A DNA stretch of 64,000 bases from Ornithinibacter aureus (GTDB lineage Bacteria; Actinomycetota; Actinomycetes; Actinomycetales; Dermatophilaceae), in the NCBI RefSeq assembly GCF_009858245.1, contig NZ_VMSB01000001.1:3539623-3603622 (forward strand), written 5' to 3'. The notes beneath the pieces are model-generated. The model had not been told where the DNA came from and made no database searches. It was given only the letters and a program-made list of their open reading frames with translations. Below, in pieces: positions 41,790 through 52,665 of the stretch (the stretch's first letter is position 1; every line of letters begins with the position of its first letter). The position numbers and the translations under genes are program-made.

Positions 41790-42421
41790 TGGCGCGGGGG
41801 TTCCGCCGCAAGGGGCGGGGAAGGGCCGCATCCTACGTCGCACGCCTCGACCCGCTCGAGCGGGCGACCGTCGCCGGGCTGATGGACCAGGTGCACGACC
41901 TGCTCGAGCCACCGCCGCCGACGACCGTCGGGCCCGGGTCGGAGGGGCAGGTGGACGAGTTCGCCGCGATCGTCGCCGGCCTGGGGATGGGTGTCACCGT
42001 CGCGGCCCAGGACCAGGCCGACCTCGTGGCCTCCGGGGCCGGCCGCGACCCCGCGCTCGACCGCCTGCTGCCGACGGCCAACCGCCAGGACGACGAGGCC
42101 GCGGCGGAGTTCCGCCGGCTCACCGAGACCGGGTTGCGCCAGCGCAAGGCAGCGGGCCTCGCGCTGGCGGCGAGCCTGCTCCGTGCCGAGGACAAGGTCG
42201 TGCTGGACGAGGCCTCGGCGCGTGCCTTCCTCACCGCGCTCACCGATGTCCGGCTCGTCCTCGGCGAGCGGATGGGCCTGCGCACCGACGAGGACCTCGA
42301 GGCCCTCGAGGCGGCGGCCGGCGAGCTCGACCCGGACGACCCGCTCGGGTACGCCCTGGCCGTGTACGACTTCCTCACCTGGTTCCAGGAGACCCTGGCC
42401 TCGGCCATGCTGACCGCGTGA
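41789..42421 (+). CDS. DUF2017 family protein
   Basis: A 210-residue helical protein, GTG start overlapping clpS by 1 bp. Charged N-terminus, central acidic region and a C-terminal YALAVYDFLTWFQETLASAML typical of DUF2017 proteins found with clpS in actinobacteria. Probably linked to protein turnover by context; biochemical role unknown. Confidence 0.88.
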   Translation: MARGFRRKGRGRAASYVARLDPLERATVAGLMDQVHDLLEPPPPTTVGPGSEGQVDEFAAIVAGLGMGVTVAAQDQADLVASGAGRDPALDRLLPTANRQDDEAAAEFRRLTETGLRQRKAAGLALAASLLRAEDKVVLDEASARAFLTALTDVRLVLGERMGLRTDEDLEALEAAAGELDPDDPLGYALAVYDFLTWFQETLASAMLTA

Positions 42422-42536
42422 GCGTGCCGGGTCCCGGCCGCCTCGGTCATGCGTTCCAGCCCGTCACCGGGCGACTGCGAGGGCGCTGTGACGCGTGCGA
42501 CGTGCCGACGGCGATGTGCCGGTGGGCGTGGGCGCA

Positions 42537-42542
42537 TACCCT
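42537..42542 (+). promoter_or_regulatory. -10 box of murI (leaderless)
   Basis: TACCCT lies 6 nt before GTG 42549. Confidence 0.5.
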
Positions 42543-42548
42543 TTGCGG

Positions 42549-43376
42549 GTGGCTGACCAACCGATTGGGGTGTTCGACTCCGGCTATGGTGGGCTGACCG
42601 TCATGCGGGCGGTCCTCGACCAGCTGCCACACGAGTCGGTGGCCTACTTCGGTGACACGGCGCGCGCCCCCTACGGCCCGCGTCCCATCGCCCAGACTCG
42701 TGAGCTCGCTCTGGAGTGCCTGGACCGGCTCGTCGACCACGGTGTCAAGGCGCTCGTCATTGCCTGCAACACGGCGAGTGCAGCGGTGTTGCACGATGCC
42801 CGTGAACGCTACGACGTCCCGGTCATCGAGGTGATCCGACCCGCAGTGCGCCGCGCGGCCTCTGCCACGCGCAATGGTCGGATCGGTGTCATCTCGACCG
42901 TCGGCACCCACCAGTCGGGTGCCTACCTCGACGCGTTCGCCGCAGCTCCGCACCTTGACGTCGTGAGCACGCCGTGCCCGCGCTTCGTCGAGTTCGTCGA
43001 GCGGGGCATTACCGGTGGCTCGGAGTTGGTCGCGGTCGCGCACACCTACCTTGACCCGTTGCGTGAGCAGGGTGTCGACACCCTCGTGCTCGGGTGTACG
43101 CACTATCCGCTGCTCGCGGCGGTGATCACGTATGTCATGGGCGACGGCATCACGTTGGTCTCGTCGGCAGAGGAGACCGCCAAGGACGTCTATCGCGTCC
43201 TTGCCGACGCAGACCTCCTGCGACCCGATGGACTTCCGCCGCCTGACCACGGGTTCACGACCACGGGGGATCCGGACGAGTTCCGCCGCCTGGCCGCCCG
43301 TTTCCTGGGTGTCGGCTCACGCTTGGGACCGGTGTTCACCGCCCCGCTGCACCTCGGCGTCGAGGGGCCCGAGTGA
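42549..43376 (+). CDS. murI: Glutamate racemase
   Basis: Makes D-glutamate for peptidoglycan. A 275-residue protein with [16 protein letters not shown], first catalytic Cys in VIACNTAS and second in [12 protein letters not shown] 42549 is chosen from the N-terminal homology ([11 protein letters not shown]) and the -10 box. Overlaps the MBL-fold gene by 4 bp. Confidence 0.96.
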   Translation: MADQPIGVFDSGYGGLTVMRAVLDQLPHESVAYFGDTARAPYGPRPIAQTRELALECLDRLVDHGVKALVIACNTASAAVLHDARERYDVPVIEVIRPAVRRAASATRNGRIGVISTVGTHQSGAYLDAFAAAPHLDVVSTPCPRFVEFVERGITGGSELVAVAHTYLDPLREQGVDTLVLGCTHYPLLAAVITYVMGDGITLVSSAEETAKDVYRVLADADLLRPDGLPPPDHGFTTTGDPDEFRRLAARFLGVGSRLGPVFTAPLHLGVEGPE

Positions 43377-44140
43377 GAATCACTGTCATCGGGTGCTCGG
43401 GCTCCTTCGCCGGCCCGAGCTCCCCAGCGTCCTCGTACCTGGTGCAGGCGGAGTTCGGTGGGCGGACGTGGAGCATCCTGTTGGATCTCGGGAGCGGAGC
43501 GCTCGGGGCGCTGCAGCGTCAGATGTCCCCCGACGACCTCGACGCCGTGCTCGTCACGCACCTGCACCCTGATCACTGCGTCGACCTCTGCGGCCTCTAT
43601 GTCTCGCGTCGCTACCGGCCCCTCGGTCCGTTGCCGGCACGCCTACCCGTCTTCGGGCCGACCGGAACGGCACGACGGCTGCAGCTGATGTACCACGGTC
43701 TCGAGCCCGGTGGGATGGAGGCCGAGTTCGACATCCACACCGTGGTGGATGCGGCACCGATCCTGATCGGGCCGTTCACCGTGACTCCTTATCGCGTGAA
43801 CCACCCCGTCGAGGCGTACGGCTACCGGGTCGAGGCGGGGGGCGCGCTCCTGGCCTACACCGGCGACACGGACGACTGCCCGAATCTCGACCCCCTGCTG
43901 CGGGGTGTCGATCTCGCGTTGATGGACTCGGCCTTCATCGACGGGCGCGACGACGTCGTCGACATCCACCTGTCGGGGTCCCGCGCCGCCAGGGCCGCTC
44001 TGCGCGCGGGTGGCGTGCAAAGCCTGGTGCTGACGCACATCCCGTCCTGGAACGACCCCGAGGTCTGTCGTGCTCAGGCGGCCATGCACTGGCCCTCTGC
44101 CGTGGGGCTCGCCGCTGCGGATGCGGTCTACGAGATCTGA
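43373..44140 (+). CDS. MBL-fold metallohydrolase (RNase Z-like)
   Basis: A 255-residue hydrolase with metal site [11 protein letters not shown] (HxHxDH) and further ligands in [18 protein letters not shown] and LTHIPSW. GTG start overlapping murI by 4 bp. Part of the conserved murI-MBL-rph-rdgB run of actinobacteria; substrate unknown, possibly a cyclic nucleotide or RNA 3' end. Confidence 0.88.
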   Translation: MRITVIGCSGSFAGPSSPASSYLVQAEFGGRTWSILLDLGSGALGALQRQMSPDDLDAVLVTHLHPDHCVDLCGLYVSRRYRPLGPLPARLPVFGPTGTARRLQLMYHGLEPGGMEAEFDIHTVVDAAPILIGPFTVTPYRVNHPVEAYGYRVEAGGALLAYTGDTDDCPNLDPLLRGVDLALMDSAFIDGRDDVVDIHLSGSRAARAALRAGGVQSLVLTHIPSWNDPEVCRAQAAMHWPSAVGLAAADAVYEI

Positions 44141-44180
44141 GCGTCCCCTGTGCGCGCGGACCTCACGGGCAACCGTGCGG

Positions 44181-44225
44181 CCGCCCGCGGCTCGACGCCG
44201 CCCGCGGCTCGACGCCGCCCGCGGT
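44181..44225 (+). repeat. 17-bp tandem repeat upstream of rph
   Basis: CCGCCCGCGGCTCGACG twice in tandem plus 11 bp of a third copy, in the 123-bp gap before rph. Each copy holds CCGCGG. Confidence 0.85.
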
Positions 44226-44250
44226 GGCCGATCTGCCCCCCGTGACGCCA

Positions 44251-44256
44251 TAGCCT
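44251..44256 (+). promoter_or_regulatory. -10 box of rph (leaderless)
   Basis: TAGCCT lies 7 nt before ATG 44264, supporting that start over GTG 44258. Confidence 0.5.
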
Positions 44257-44263
44257 TGTGTCC

Positions 44264-45022
44264 ATGCCTTCTGACTCAATTCGCCATGATGGTCGTGCCC
44301 CAGATCAACTTCGTGAGGTGCGGATCACCCGCAACTGGCTCGACCACGCCGAGGGCAGCGTGCTCGTCGAGTTCGGGCGAACCCGCGTCCTGTGCGCGGC
44401 CTCGTTCACCGCAGGGGTTCCTCGGTGGCTCAAGGGCCGGGGCACCGGCTGGGTCACCGCTGAGTACGAGATGCTGCCCAGGTCGACCAACACCCGCTCG
44501 GACCGGGAGTCGCGCCGGGGGAAGGTCGGCGGACGCACCCATGAGATCAGCCGGCTCGTCGGCCGCAGCCTGCGCGCGGTCATCGACACCAAGGGCCTCG
44601 GCGAGAACACCATCGTCCTGGACTGTGACGTCCTCCAGGCCGACGGTGGCACCCGCACTGCCGCGATCACCGGGGCGTGGGTGGCCCTGGCGGATGCCGT
44701 GGCCGATGCCCGGTCCCGGGGCTTGATCCCACCGTCCGCCCAGCCGCTCACCGGGTCGATCGCGGCGGTGAGCGTCGGGCTCGTCGACGGGCTCCCGGTG
44801 CTCGACCTCGACTACCCGGAGGACTCGACGGCGCAGACCGACATGAACGTCGTCATGACCGGGGACGGGCGGTTCGTGGAGGTGCAGGGCACCGCCGAGG
44901 GGGAGCCGTTCGACCGCGCCGTGCTCGGCGACCTGCTCGACCTCGCGACCGTCGGCTGCGCGGAGCTCACCCTCCTCCAGCAGGCAGCCCTTGAGGCGAC
45001 CCCGCGGGAGCGACGCGCGTGA
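44264..45022 (+). CDS. rph: Ribonuclease PH
   Basis: Phosphorolytic 3' exonuclease that trims tRNA precursors. The 252-residue product has [55 protein letters not shown] and [20 protein letters not shown], all diagnostic. Overlaps rdgB by 4 bp. Confidence 0.96.
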   Translation: MPSDSIRHDGRAPDQLREVRITRNWLDHAEGSVLVEFGRTRVLCAASFTAGVPRWLKGRGTGWVTAEYEMLPRSTNTRSDRESRRGKVGGRTHEISRLVGRSLRAVIDTKGLGENTIVLDCDVLQADGGTRTAAITGAWVALADAVADARSRGLIPPSAQPLTGSIAAVSVGLVDGLPVLDLDYPEDSTAQTDMNVVMTGDGRFVEVQGTAEGEPFDRAVLGDLLDLATVGCAELTLLQQAALEATPRERRA

Positions 45023-45657
45023 GCCGTCGGCTGGTGCTGGCCACCCGCAACGAGCACAAGGTGCACGAGCTGCGCCAGATCCTCGGCGGCCTGGTCACCG
45101 ACCTCGACCTCGAGATCATCGGGGCCGGCGACGTGGAGGGCGCCCCGGACGTCGCCGAGACCGAGGTGACGTTCCTCGGCAACGCCCGGCTCAAGGCCGT
45201 GGCGCTGGCCGAGGCCACCGGCCTGCCTGCGCTTGCCGATGACTCCGGCCTCGCCGTCGAGGTCCTCGGTGGATCCCCCGGCGTGTTCTCGGCCCGATGG
45301 TCGGGCTCGGCCGCCGGGCCGGGGGCCACGCGGGCGGAGGTCGACAGGGCCAACCTGCACCTGCTGCTGGAGCAGCTCGGCGACGTCCCCGACGAGCACC
45401 GGGCCGCGGCCTTCGTGTGCGCCGCCGTCCTTGCGATGCCCGACGGTCGGGTCCACGGCGTCGAGGGACGCGTGGAGGGCCGGCTCGCCCGCGCCCCCGA
45501 GGGCCACCACGGCTTCGGCTACGACCCCGTGTTCGTCCCGACCGGGCAGCAGCGCACGCTCGCCGAGCACACCGACGAGGAGAAGAATGCGATCTCCCAC
45601 CGGGGACGGGCCTTCCGCGCCCTCGAGCCGGTGCTGCGAGAACTCCTCGGCGGCTGA
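45019..45657 (+). CDS. rdgB: Non-canonical purine NTP pyrophosphatase (RdgB/HAM1)
   Basis: Removes ITP/XTP from the nucleotide pool. A 212-residue protein with [38 protein letters not shown] and [17 protein letters not shown] start overlapping rph by 4 bp; the tRNA-Leu gene follows within 30 bp. Confidence 0.95.
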   Translation: MSRRLVLATRNEHKVHELRQILGGLVTDLDLEIIGAGDVEGAPDVAETEVTFLGNARLKAVALAEATGLPALADDSGLAVEVLGGSPGVFSARWSGSAAGPGATRAEVDRANLHLLLEQLGDVPDEHRAAAFVCAAVLAMPDGRVHGVEGRVEGRLARAPEGHHGFGYDPVFVPTGQQRTLAEHTDEEKNAISHRGRAFRALEPVLRELLGG

Positions 45658-45685
45658 GCGCCGTTCGTCGTAGGCTGTCGACCGC

Positions 45686-45770
45686 GCGCGAGTGGCGGAA
45701 CTGGTAGACGCGCCAGATTTAGGTTCTGGTGCCTTCGGGTGTGCGGGTTCGAGTCCCGCCTTGCGCACCA
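45686..45770 (+). tRNA. tRNA-Leu (TAG anticodon)
   Basis: An 85-nt class II tRNA: acceptor GCGCGAG pairs with CTTGCGC, D-arm TGGCGGAACTGGTAGACGC, anticodon stem CCAGA/TCTGG with loop TTTAGGT (anticodon TAG), short variable arm, T-arm GCGGGTTCGAGTCCCGC, encoded CCA. A TAGGCT box about 10 bp upstream is the probable promoter. Confidence 0.95.
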
Positions 45771-45787
45771 GGTCCCGTGGTGGTTCG

Positions 45788-45818
45788 TCGGCCCCCGGTT
45801 CCATTGTCCCGGGGCCGA
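45788..45818 (+). terminator. Hairpin terminator after tRNA-Leu
   Basis: TCGGCCCC..GGGGCCGA inverted repeat, 8-bp stem extendable by GG/CC, 17 bp after the tRNA. It has no T-tract. Confidence 0.6.
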
Positions 45819-45861
45819 TGTAGGTTGGCACCACCGATGCACGACACGACGAGGAGGCACC

Positions 45862-46332
45862 GTGGGTGACCGGCTCAGCCCCGGCGACAGCGCGCCCGAC
45901 TTCACCCTGCCCGATGACACCGGCACGCCGGTGACGCTGAGCGCACTGCGCGGCGGCAAGGTCATCGTCTACTTCTACCCGGCGGCGATGACGCCGGGGT
46001 GTACCACCCAGGCGTGCGACTTCAGCGAGTCCCTGGAGTCCTTGGGCGCGCACGGCTACACGGTGCTCGGCATCTCTCCGGACACGCCGGAGAAGCTTGC
46101 CCGCTTCCGCGAGAAGGACGCCCTGACGATCACCCTGCTGTCCGACGCGGACCGGGCCGTCATGACGGCGTGGGGTGCCTTCGGCGAGAAGAAGCTCTAC
46201 GGCAAGACGGTCCAGGGTGTCATCCGCAGCACCGTCGTCCTCGATGAGCAGGGCACCGTGACGCACGCGTTCTACAACGTCAAGGCAACCGGACACGTCG
46301 CCAAGCTGCGGCGCGACCTCGGACTGCAGTGA
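45862..46332 (+). CDS. bcp: Thioredoxin-dependent peroxiredoxin (BCP type)
   Basis: Reduces peroxides. A 156-residue protein: peroxidatic Cys in TPGCTTQACDF, with a second Cys five residues later as in atypical two-Cys BCP. GTG 45862 with GAGGAGG upstream; a TAGGTT box (45821-45826) gives a conventional leader of about 30 nt. Confidence 0.93.
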   Translation: MGDRLSPGDSAPDFTLPDDTGTPVTLSALRGGKVIVYFYPAAMTPGCTTQACDFSESLESLGAHGYTVLGISPDTPEKLARFREKDALTITLLSDADRAVMTAWGAFGEKKLYGKTVQGVIRSTVVLDEQGTVTHAFYNVKATGHVAKLRRDLGLQ

Positions 46333-46339
46333 GGAACCC

Positions 46340-46651
46340 ATGAGCAACGTCCAGCCTGCGGCCACGGGGCCCTCGACCGGGGCCGCGGCACCCGCACCGT
46401 TGACCATCGCCGCCCTCGAGGCCGAGATCACCGCGCGTCGTGACCGGCTCGCACAAACCATCGACGAGCTCGCCGAGCGCGTGCGCCCGTCCTCGATCAT
46501 CCAGCGCCAGACTGACGTGGCCAAGCAGCGGTTCGCCGACGTCGCGACCACGCCGTCGGGGGAGCTGCGCGTGGAGCGGCTGGCCGCGGTGGTGGCCGTG
46601 GCGGCGGTCGTGGGCAGCTGGCTGATCGTGCGCCGGCTGCGTCGCCGCTGA
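46340..46651 (+). CDS. DUF3618 family membrane protein
   Basis: A 103-residue protein with DUF3618 core LTIAALEAEITARRDRLAQT and a C-terminal membrane helix (about residues 80-97) with basic tail RRLRRR. Starts 7 bp after bcp, so likely co-transcribed. Function unknown. Confidence 0.88.
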   Translation: MSNVQPAATGPSTGAAAPAPLTIAALEAEITARRDRLAQTIDELAERVRPSSIIQRQTDVAKQRFADVATTPSGELRVERLAAVVAVAAVVGSWLIVRRLRRR

Positions 46652-46756
46652 GCGTGGTCGTGGCCTCGACGGCGGCCACGGGGCGGCTGCCCGTCCGCAT
46701 GCTGCACGACCGGGAGGCGAGTCGGTCTCCGCGACGGGCAGACGTCCGGGAACAGC

Positions 46757-46790
46757 GAACGAGGCCCCCCGGTGTCGGGGAGCCTCGTTC
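46757..46790. terminator. Strong bidirectional hairpin
   Basis: GAACGAGGC..GCCTCGTTC with inner CCCCG/CGGGG and GTGT loop, between DUF3618 (+) and tRNA-Lys (-). It probably terminates both. Confidence 0.75.
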
Positions 46791-46799
46791 GGTCCAGCC

Positions 46800-46875
<76 letters not shown>

Positions 46876-46940
46876 GCGTCGCAGACATTAGCAGGATGGC
46901 CCGCGACCCGCGAAATCGCGGTGGCGAAGCGGTGCCCGGC

Positions 46941-47591
46941 TCAGTCCCGCAGGTCATCCGGCCGGCTGCGGCGGCGGTGCCACACGAGTCCCAGGGCGGC
47001 GGCGAGGGCGGCGACACCCACGGCGATGCCGACCCCGACCCACGGCGACGTGCCCGCCTCGTCGGCCACGGGCTCGGGGGTGGGTGTGGGGGAGTCCGAC
47101 GGCATGGGCGTCGCGGATGCCGTGGAGACGGTCGGCGTCGGGCTCGCCTCCGGGGTGCTCGTCGGGGTGCTCGCCGTCGGGGAGGCAGTGGCCGCGACCG
47201 CCGTCGACGTGAACGTCACCGTCCCGGAGATCGGGTGCCCGTCGTTGCTCACCACCCGGTAGGTCACCGTGTGCTCGCCCGCCGCCAGTGGCGCCGCGAG
47301 GGGCTGCGTCACGGTGGCGCCCTCGACGCTCGGCGCCCCGTCGACCTCGGCCCCCTCGGGTCCGCTCACCCGGACGGCGACGAAGTCGGGGTTGATGCTC
47401 TCGTTGAAGGTCAGCACCACCCGGTCCGCGGTCTCGACGCTCGTCCGGTCGGCCGGCTCCGAGGACACCAGGCGCGCGTGGAACGGCAGGGTTCCGGGCG
47501 CAGGGGAGGCGAAGGCGGGCGCGATGGCGACGAGGAAGAACGCGACCACGATGACGAGCGTGACCACGGTGGCGAAGCGACGGGATTGCAT
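46941..47591 (-). CDS. CopC-domain copper resistance protein
   Basis: A 216-residue exported protein. Signal peptide (about residues 5-30), CopC domain starting FHARLVSSEPADRTSVETAD and ending VSNDGHPISGTVTFT (the two His regions that bind copper), a Thr/Pro/Ser-rich linker and a C-terminal membrane anchor with basic tail WHRRRSRPD. ATG 47591 has GGAGG 9 nt upstream. Last core gene before the accessory island. Confidence 0.9.
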   Translation of the reverse strand: MQSRRFATVVTLVIVVAFFLVAIAPAFASPAPGTLPFHARLVSSEPADRTSVETADRVVLTFNESINPDFVAVRVSGPEGAEVDGAPSVEGATVTQPLAAPLAAGEHTVTYRVVSNDGHPISGTVTFTSTAVAATASPTASTPTSTPEASPTPTVSTASATPMPSDSPTPTPEPVADEAGTSPWVGVGIAVGVAALAAALGLVWHRRRSRPDDLRD

Positions 47592-47658
47592 GGGGCCCAT
47601 CCTCCCAAAGCCTGCGCGCGGATCCGGTCGCAGGTCCGGTGACATCCCCGAGGACTGC

Positions 47659-47689
47659 AAAAACCCCGACCCGCCGTAGCGGATCGGGG
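47659..47689 (-). terminator. Orphan rho-independent terminator (minus strand)
   Basis: On the minus strand CCCCGATCCGC-TACG-GCGGGTCGGGG, then TTTTT. One of the few terminators here with a T-tract. No minus-strand gene lies just upstream of it (higher coordinates); the gene it served was probably displaced by the island. Confidence 0.7.
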
Positions 47690-48165
47690 CCTCGCAGTGC
47701 CTGGGGTGCCTGAGTAGTACGTTCGGCAACTCCGCCCCCAAGACAAAAACCCTGGTCAACCGCCTAGAGCGTGGGGTCTACGAGGTCTCTCGACGTCCCC
47801 AGGATACCGCTCCGAAGGATGATCGTGGCCCTGTTGCGAGCACTGTCGAGACGGCTCAAACTTTTCTGACCGCCTCCGAGGTGGACGCGCTTGTCGGCGA
47901 CTACCTGGCCGGGATGAGCGTCAAGGCGCTCGCTGAGAGGTACGGCATTCACCGCGCCACCGTGTTCTCCCATCTGCGTCGCCGCAACGTGCCGAGCCGC
48001 CGACCAAGGCTGGGGATCGACGAGAAGGTCGAGGCCGTGCGGCTCACCCGAGCGGGCGTCTCGATGCGGGCCATCGGTCGCCGGATGGGCGTGGACTGTA
48101 AGGCCGTGCGGGCTGCACTGGTCGAGGCGGGACTCATCGTGGACGAGGCGAGCGATGACTCGTAG
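47680..48165 (+). pseudogene. HTH / recombinase-like fragment
   Basis: The frame is open from a TAG at 47677. The recognisable part is two helix-turn-helix repeats: VDALVGDYLAGMSVKALAER followed by YGIHRATVFSHLRRRN, and EKVEAVRLTRAGVSMRAIGR then RMGVDCKAVRAAL. Small HTH proteins of this type resemble the C-termini of resolvases and often sit beside mobile dprA genes. A translated start may be GTG 47881 (94 residues). The missing N-terminal catalytic part makes it a probable remnant, though a small intact HTH protein is possible. Confidence 0.5.
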
Positions 48166-48238
48166 CTGCGGTTCCGAGTTGCTGATCCGTCGGTAGCGCT
48201 CGGCGCACCTCGTCGGTAACGAGCGCCGAGAGGAACCG

Positions 48239-48547
48239 ATGATGACCAGCGTGAGTGATGTCGCGAATGACGAGCGCACCGCGAGGATGGTGCTGTCCAT
48301 GCTCATCGAACCCAATGACCCGGTGACAGGACGCATCTTGTCCAGGCTAGGAGCAGTCGAGACGCTTTGGCTCGCTGAGCGCGACGGCGCGGTGGTGGGG
48401 CTGAGCCCTGTGGACGCGCAGGTCTGGAAAGCGGATCAGGCTCCGTTCGTCAGGCGAATCACTTGCGAAATGCCTACGTGGGGTCCAGTCTGTCGAACAA
48501 ACATCGGCAGTGGAGTTATAGCGACTCAGCGTAAAGGGGGGTGGTGA
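48239..48547 (+). pseudogene. 5' fragment of a dprA-like gene
   Basis: The first about 70 residues (NDERTARMVLSMLIEPNDPV, then TGRILSRLGAVETLWLAERD) match the N-terminal SAM-like region of DprA-type proteins carried on actinobacterial mobile DNA. After about 48450 the sequence no longer looks like DprA and the Rossmann domain is absent. A truncated relic at the left side of the island, upstream of the chaperone genes. Confidence 0.55.
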
Positions 48548-48551
48548 GACG

Positions 48552-48905
48552 GTGACCTCATGTGCGGACCTGCGCATCGCTCAGCAGATGGATCCGCGCT
48601 CGATGTCGGTCGATCTGTCCCGAGAGGGCGACGAGTACGTTCCTGAGGAAGGAACCTGCCAGGCATCGACTCGGAGTCCATCGAGCTGGGTGGGCGGCCA
48701 GCCGCTCACCGTCCGCGCGGTCAGCGGCCCAGTCCGCGACCGCCGGCGCGAAGTGGTTCACCGCCGAACGGCCCCCACGGGCAATTCATGCGGCTGCTGG
48801 GACTGGCGCCCGGCATCGACAGCGACAGCGTCACCGCCAGCTGCGACCTGGGTGTCCTGCGGGTGGTGATGCCCATCGAGCAGCCCGCCGTCCGGAAAGA
48901 TCCCC
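48552..48905 (+). pseudogene. Decayed hsp20 (small heat shock protein) gene
   Basis: Small-HSP segments are spread over three frames: MSVDLSREGDEYV, then LPGIDSESIEL and GQPLTVRA, then SATAGAKWFTAERP, then HGQFMRLLGLAPGIDSDSVT ending GVLRVVMPIEQ. These match the alpha-crystallin domain order, but at least three indels break the frame. It lies where a working hsp20 would start the heat-shock operon, 140 bp upstream of dnaK. Ribosomal frameshifting cannot plausibly rescue this many breaks. Confidence 0.7.
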
Positions 48906-49042
48906 CTGAAGCAGCCTGCTTCCTGACTCTGACCGCGTCAAGGTCATCGCCGGGGCACTCAGCCCTGCGCCTGCTCCGATCCTGGCGCGCTCTTTGACGA
49001 CCCCTGAAACGTGTCTCACGCGACAAGAAAGGAACAATCATC

Positions 49043-50908
<1,866 letters not shown>

Positions 50909-50926
50909 CACGGAGGGAGGATCGCG

Positions 50927-51466
50927 ATGGTCGAGGAGCAGAACGAGGACACGCGGGCCGTGGACCTGCTGAACGACGACCTCACCGACGTGTCCCCGGA
51001 GGAGATCCGCGCCGCGCAAGCAGCGGTCGCCGCCCAGTTGGAGACGGCCGAGGACCGGTGGCGCCGGGCGGCGGCGGACTACGACAACCTCCGCAAACGG
51101 ATGGCGCGCGAGATCCAGACCGCCCGCGAGCAGGAGCGGCGGCACACCGCCAAAGCCTTCTTGCCCGTCGTCGACGGGCTGGACCGGGCGCTCAGCTTCG
51201 GGGTGGACCTTGACGAGGGCGTTCTGGGTGGCATGCAGGCCGTCCGGGCGCAGGCCGCTGATGCGTTGCGCGCACTCGGGTACCCCGAGATTGTCATCGA
51301 CGGTGCGGAGTTCGACCCGCAGCTGCACGAGGCGGTCTCGGTCGTCGAGGATGCCAGCGTCCCGCCGCGCAGCATTCTCGCCGTCACTCGCTCCGGGTTC
51401 GGAACGCCTGAGCGGATGCTGCGACCGGCTGCGGTCGTGGTCACCCGCAGGCCGGATGAGGAGTAG
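50927..51466 (+). CDS. grpE: GrpE nucleotide exchange factor, island copy
   Basis: A 179-residue GrpE: acidic N-terminus, long helix DRWRRAAADYDNLRKRMARE, then the beta-domain with PQLHEAVSVVEDASVPPRSI and TRSGFGTPERMLRPAAVVVT. It exchanges nucleotide on the adjacent DnaK. GGAGGGAGG precedes the ATG. 18 bp after dnaK, 3 bp before the J-protein gene. Confidence 0.92.
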   Translation: MVEEQNEDTRAVDLLNDDLTDVSPEEIRAAQAAVAAQLETAEDRWRRAAADYDNLRKRMAREIQTAREQERRHTAKAFLPVVDGLDRALSFGVDLDEGVLGGMQAVRAQAADALRALGYPEIVIDGAEFDPQLHEAVSVVEDASVPPRSILAVTRSGFGTPERMLRPAAVVVTRRPDEE

Positions 51467-51469
51467 GAG

Positions 51470-52357
51470 ATGGCGGAGGATCTCTACAGCGCGCTGGGGG
51501 TCTCCCGGTCGGCGGATCAGAAGGAGATCCGCCGCGCCTACCGGGAGAAGGCCCGCAAGTTCCATCCGGACGTCAACAAGACCCCGGGGGCGGAGGAGAC
51601 CTTCAAACGGATCAGTGAAGCCCACGATGTGCTGTCGGACCCGGAAACCCGCTCACAGTACGACCGGTTCGGTGAGAACTTCCGGCAGTACGCCGCCGCG
51701 GACGCGGCTCGCTCCTCCGAGCAGCCGCGCCGCAGCGGCGGCACCCGATACACGTGGAGCGGGGGCGGCGCGCAGAGCGTGAACTGGGAGGACCTCTTCG
51801 GGGAAGGCTTCGGTGGTTTCGGTCGCGGCGCCGACCACACCGCGGAGCTGGAGATCACCGTCGAGGAGGCCTACCGGGGCGGGCGGCGCACCGTGCAGGT
51901 CGCGTCCCCGTACGGCGGCGCGCAGGAGTACACCATCGACATCCCAGCGGGCGCTGTCGACGGGCAGCGGCTGCGGATCGCGGGCGCAGGCGGAGCGGGC
52001 GCCGACGGACAGGACGGGGACCTGCTGGTCACGCTGCGCGTGAAGGACAGTAAGCGGTACCGGCTCAGCGGCGCGGACATCGAAACGGACCTTCCCATCT
52101 CACCGTGGGAGGCGGCGCTGGGCGCGGATGTCAGCGTGCCCACCCCCGGCGGCCCGGTCACCGTGCACGTTCCGCCCGGCTCGTCCACTGGCAGGCGGCT
52201 CCGCCTGCGCGGGCAGGGGATGCCCCGCAGAGGACAGCCGGGAGACCTGTATGCGCGGGTGAAGGTCGTCGTTCCCCGCACTCTCAGCAACAAGGAGAAG
52301 GAGCTGTTCGAACAGCTCCGCGACGAATCGTCGTTTGATGCCAGGAGAGGATCATGA
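51470..52357 (+). CDS. cbpA: CbpA-type DnaJ (no zinc finger), island copy
   Basis: A 295-residue type II J-protein: J-domain with HPD in REKARKFHPDVNK (residues 5-66), G/F-rich linker DLFGEGFGGFGRG, then two C-terminal substrate-binding barrels (YTIDIPAGAVDGQRLRIAG; VHVPPGSSTGRRLRLRGQG). The CxxCxGxG zinc finger of DnaJ is missing, so it is CbpA-like rather than DnaJ proper. Overlaps the next gene by 4 bp. Confidence 0.92.
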   Translation: MAEDLYSALGVSRSADQKEIRRAYREKARKFHPDVNKTPGAEETFKRISEAHDVLSDPETRSQYDRFGENFRQYAAADAARSSEQPRRSGGTRYTWSGGGAQSVNWEDLFGEGFGGFGRGADHTAELEITVEEAYRGGRRTVQVASPYGGAQEYTIDIPAGAVDGQRLRIAGAGGAGADGQDGDLLVTLRVKDSKRYRLSGADIETDLPISPWEAALGADVSVPTPGGPVTVHVPPGSSTGRRLRLRGQGMPRRGQPGDLYARVKVVVPRTLSNKEKELFEQLRDESSFDARRGS

Positions 52358-52665
52358 CCTCACATCACCTGCCCGTCCGTGTCGCCCGGGCCGACCTGGC
52401 GGCGACCGCGGTGGCCGCAGGCATCCACCCGGATACGCTGCGGAAGTTCGTCGAGCTGGGGCTGGTCACCGCCCACGTCGACACCAGCGGCCGGCTGTGG
52501 TTCGCCCGTACCGTCCCCGCCCGCGTGCGCACCATCGTGCGTCTGCACTCCGATCTTGCCGTGAACTACGCCGGCATCGCACTCGTGCTCGACCTGCTCG
52601 CCCGCATCGAGCAGCTCGAGCAGCACCGGACCATCCGACTTGAAGGAGACACCCCATGGACATGA
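52354..52665 (+). CDS. cbpM: CbpM/HspR-like MerR-type modulator
   Basis: A 103-residue protein: MerR-like helix-turn-helix ([20 protein letters not shown]) and a C-terminal helix [20 protein letters not shown] that is typical of the CbpM chaperone-modulator family and of HspR. It could inhibit CbpA, act as transcriptional repressor of the operon, or both. The ATGA overlap with cbpA and the 10-bp overlap with clpB indicate strict co-translation. Confidence 0.85.
   Translation: MTSHHLPVRVARADLAATAVAAGIHPDTLRKFVELGLVTAHVDTSGRLWFARTVPARVRTIVRLHSDLAVNYAGIALVLDLLARIEQLEQHRTIRLEGDTPWT

Noticed and set aside
48239-48547. Functional small DprA protein
   Set aside because: The Rossmann domain that binds DNA is missing and the C-terminal third is unrelated.
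48552-48869. A stand-alone 105-residue gene ahead of dnaK
   Set aside because: Only its first third looks like protein (small-HSP); the rest of the HSP continues in other frames, so it is part of a pseudogene.
48170-49042. HAIR or CIRCE operator
   Set aside because: No inverted repeat matching either consensus was found; only single half-like words.
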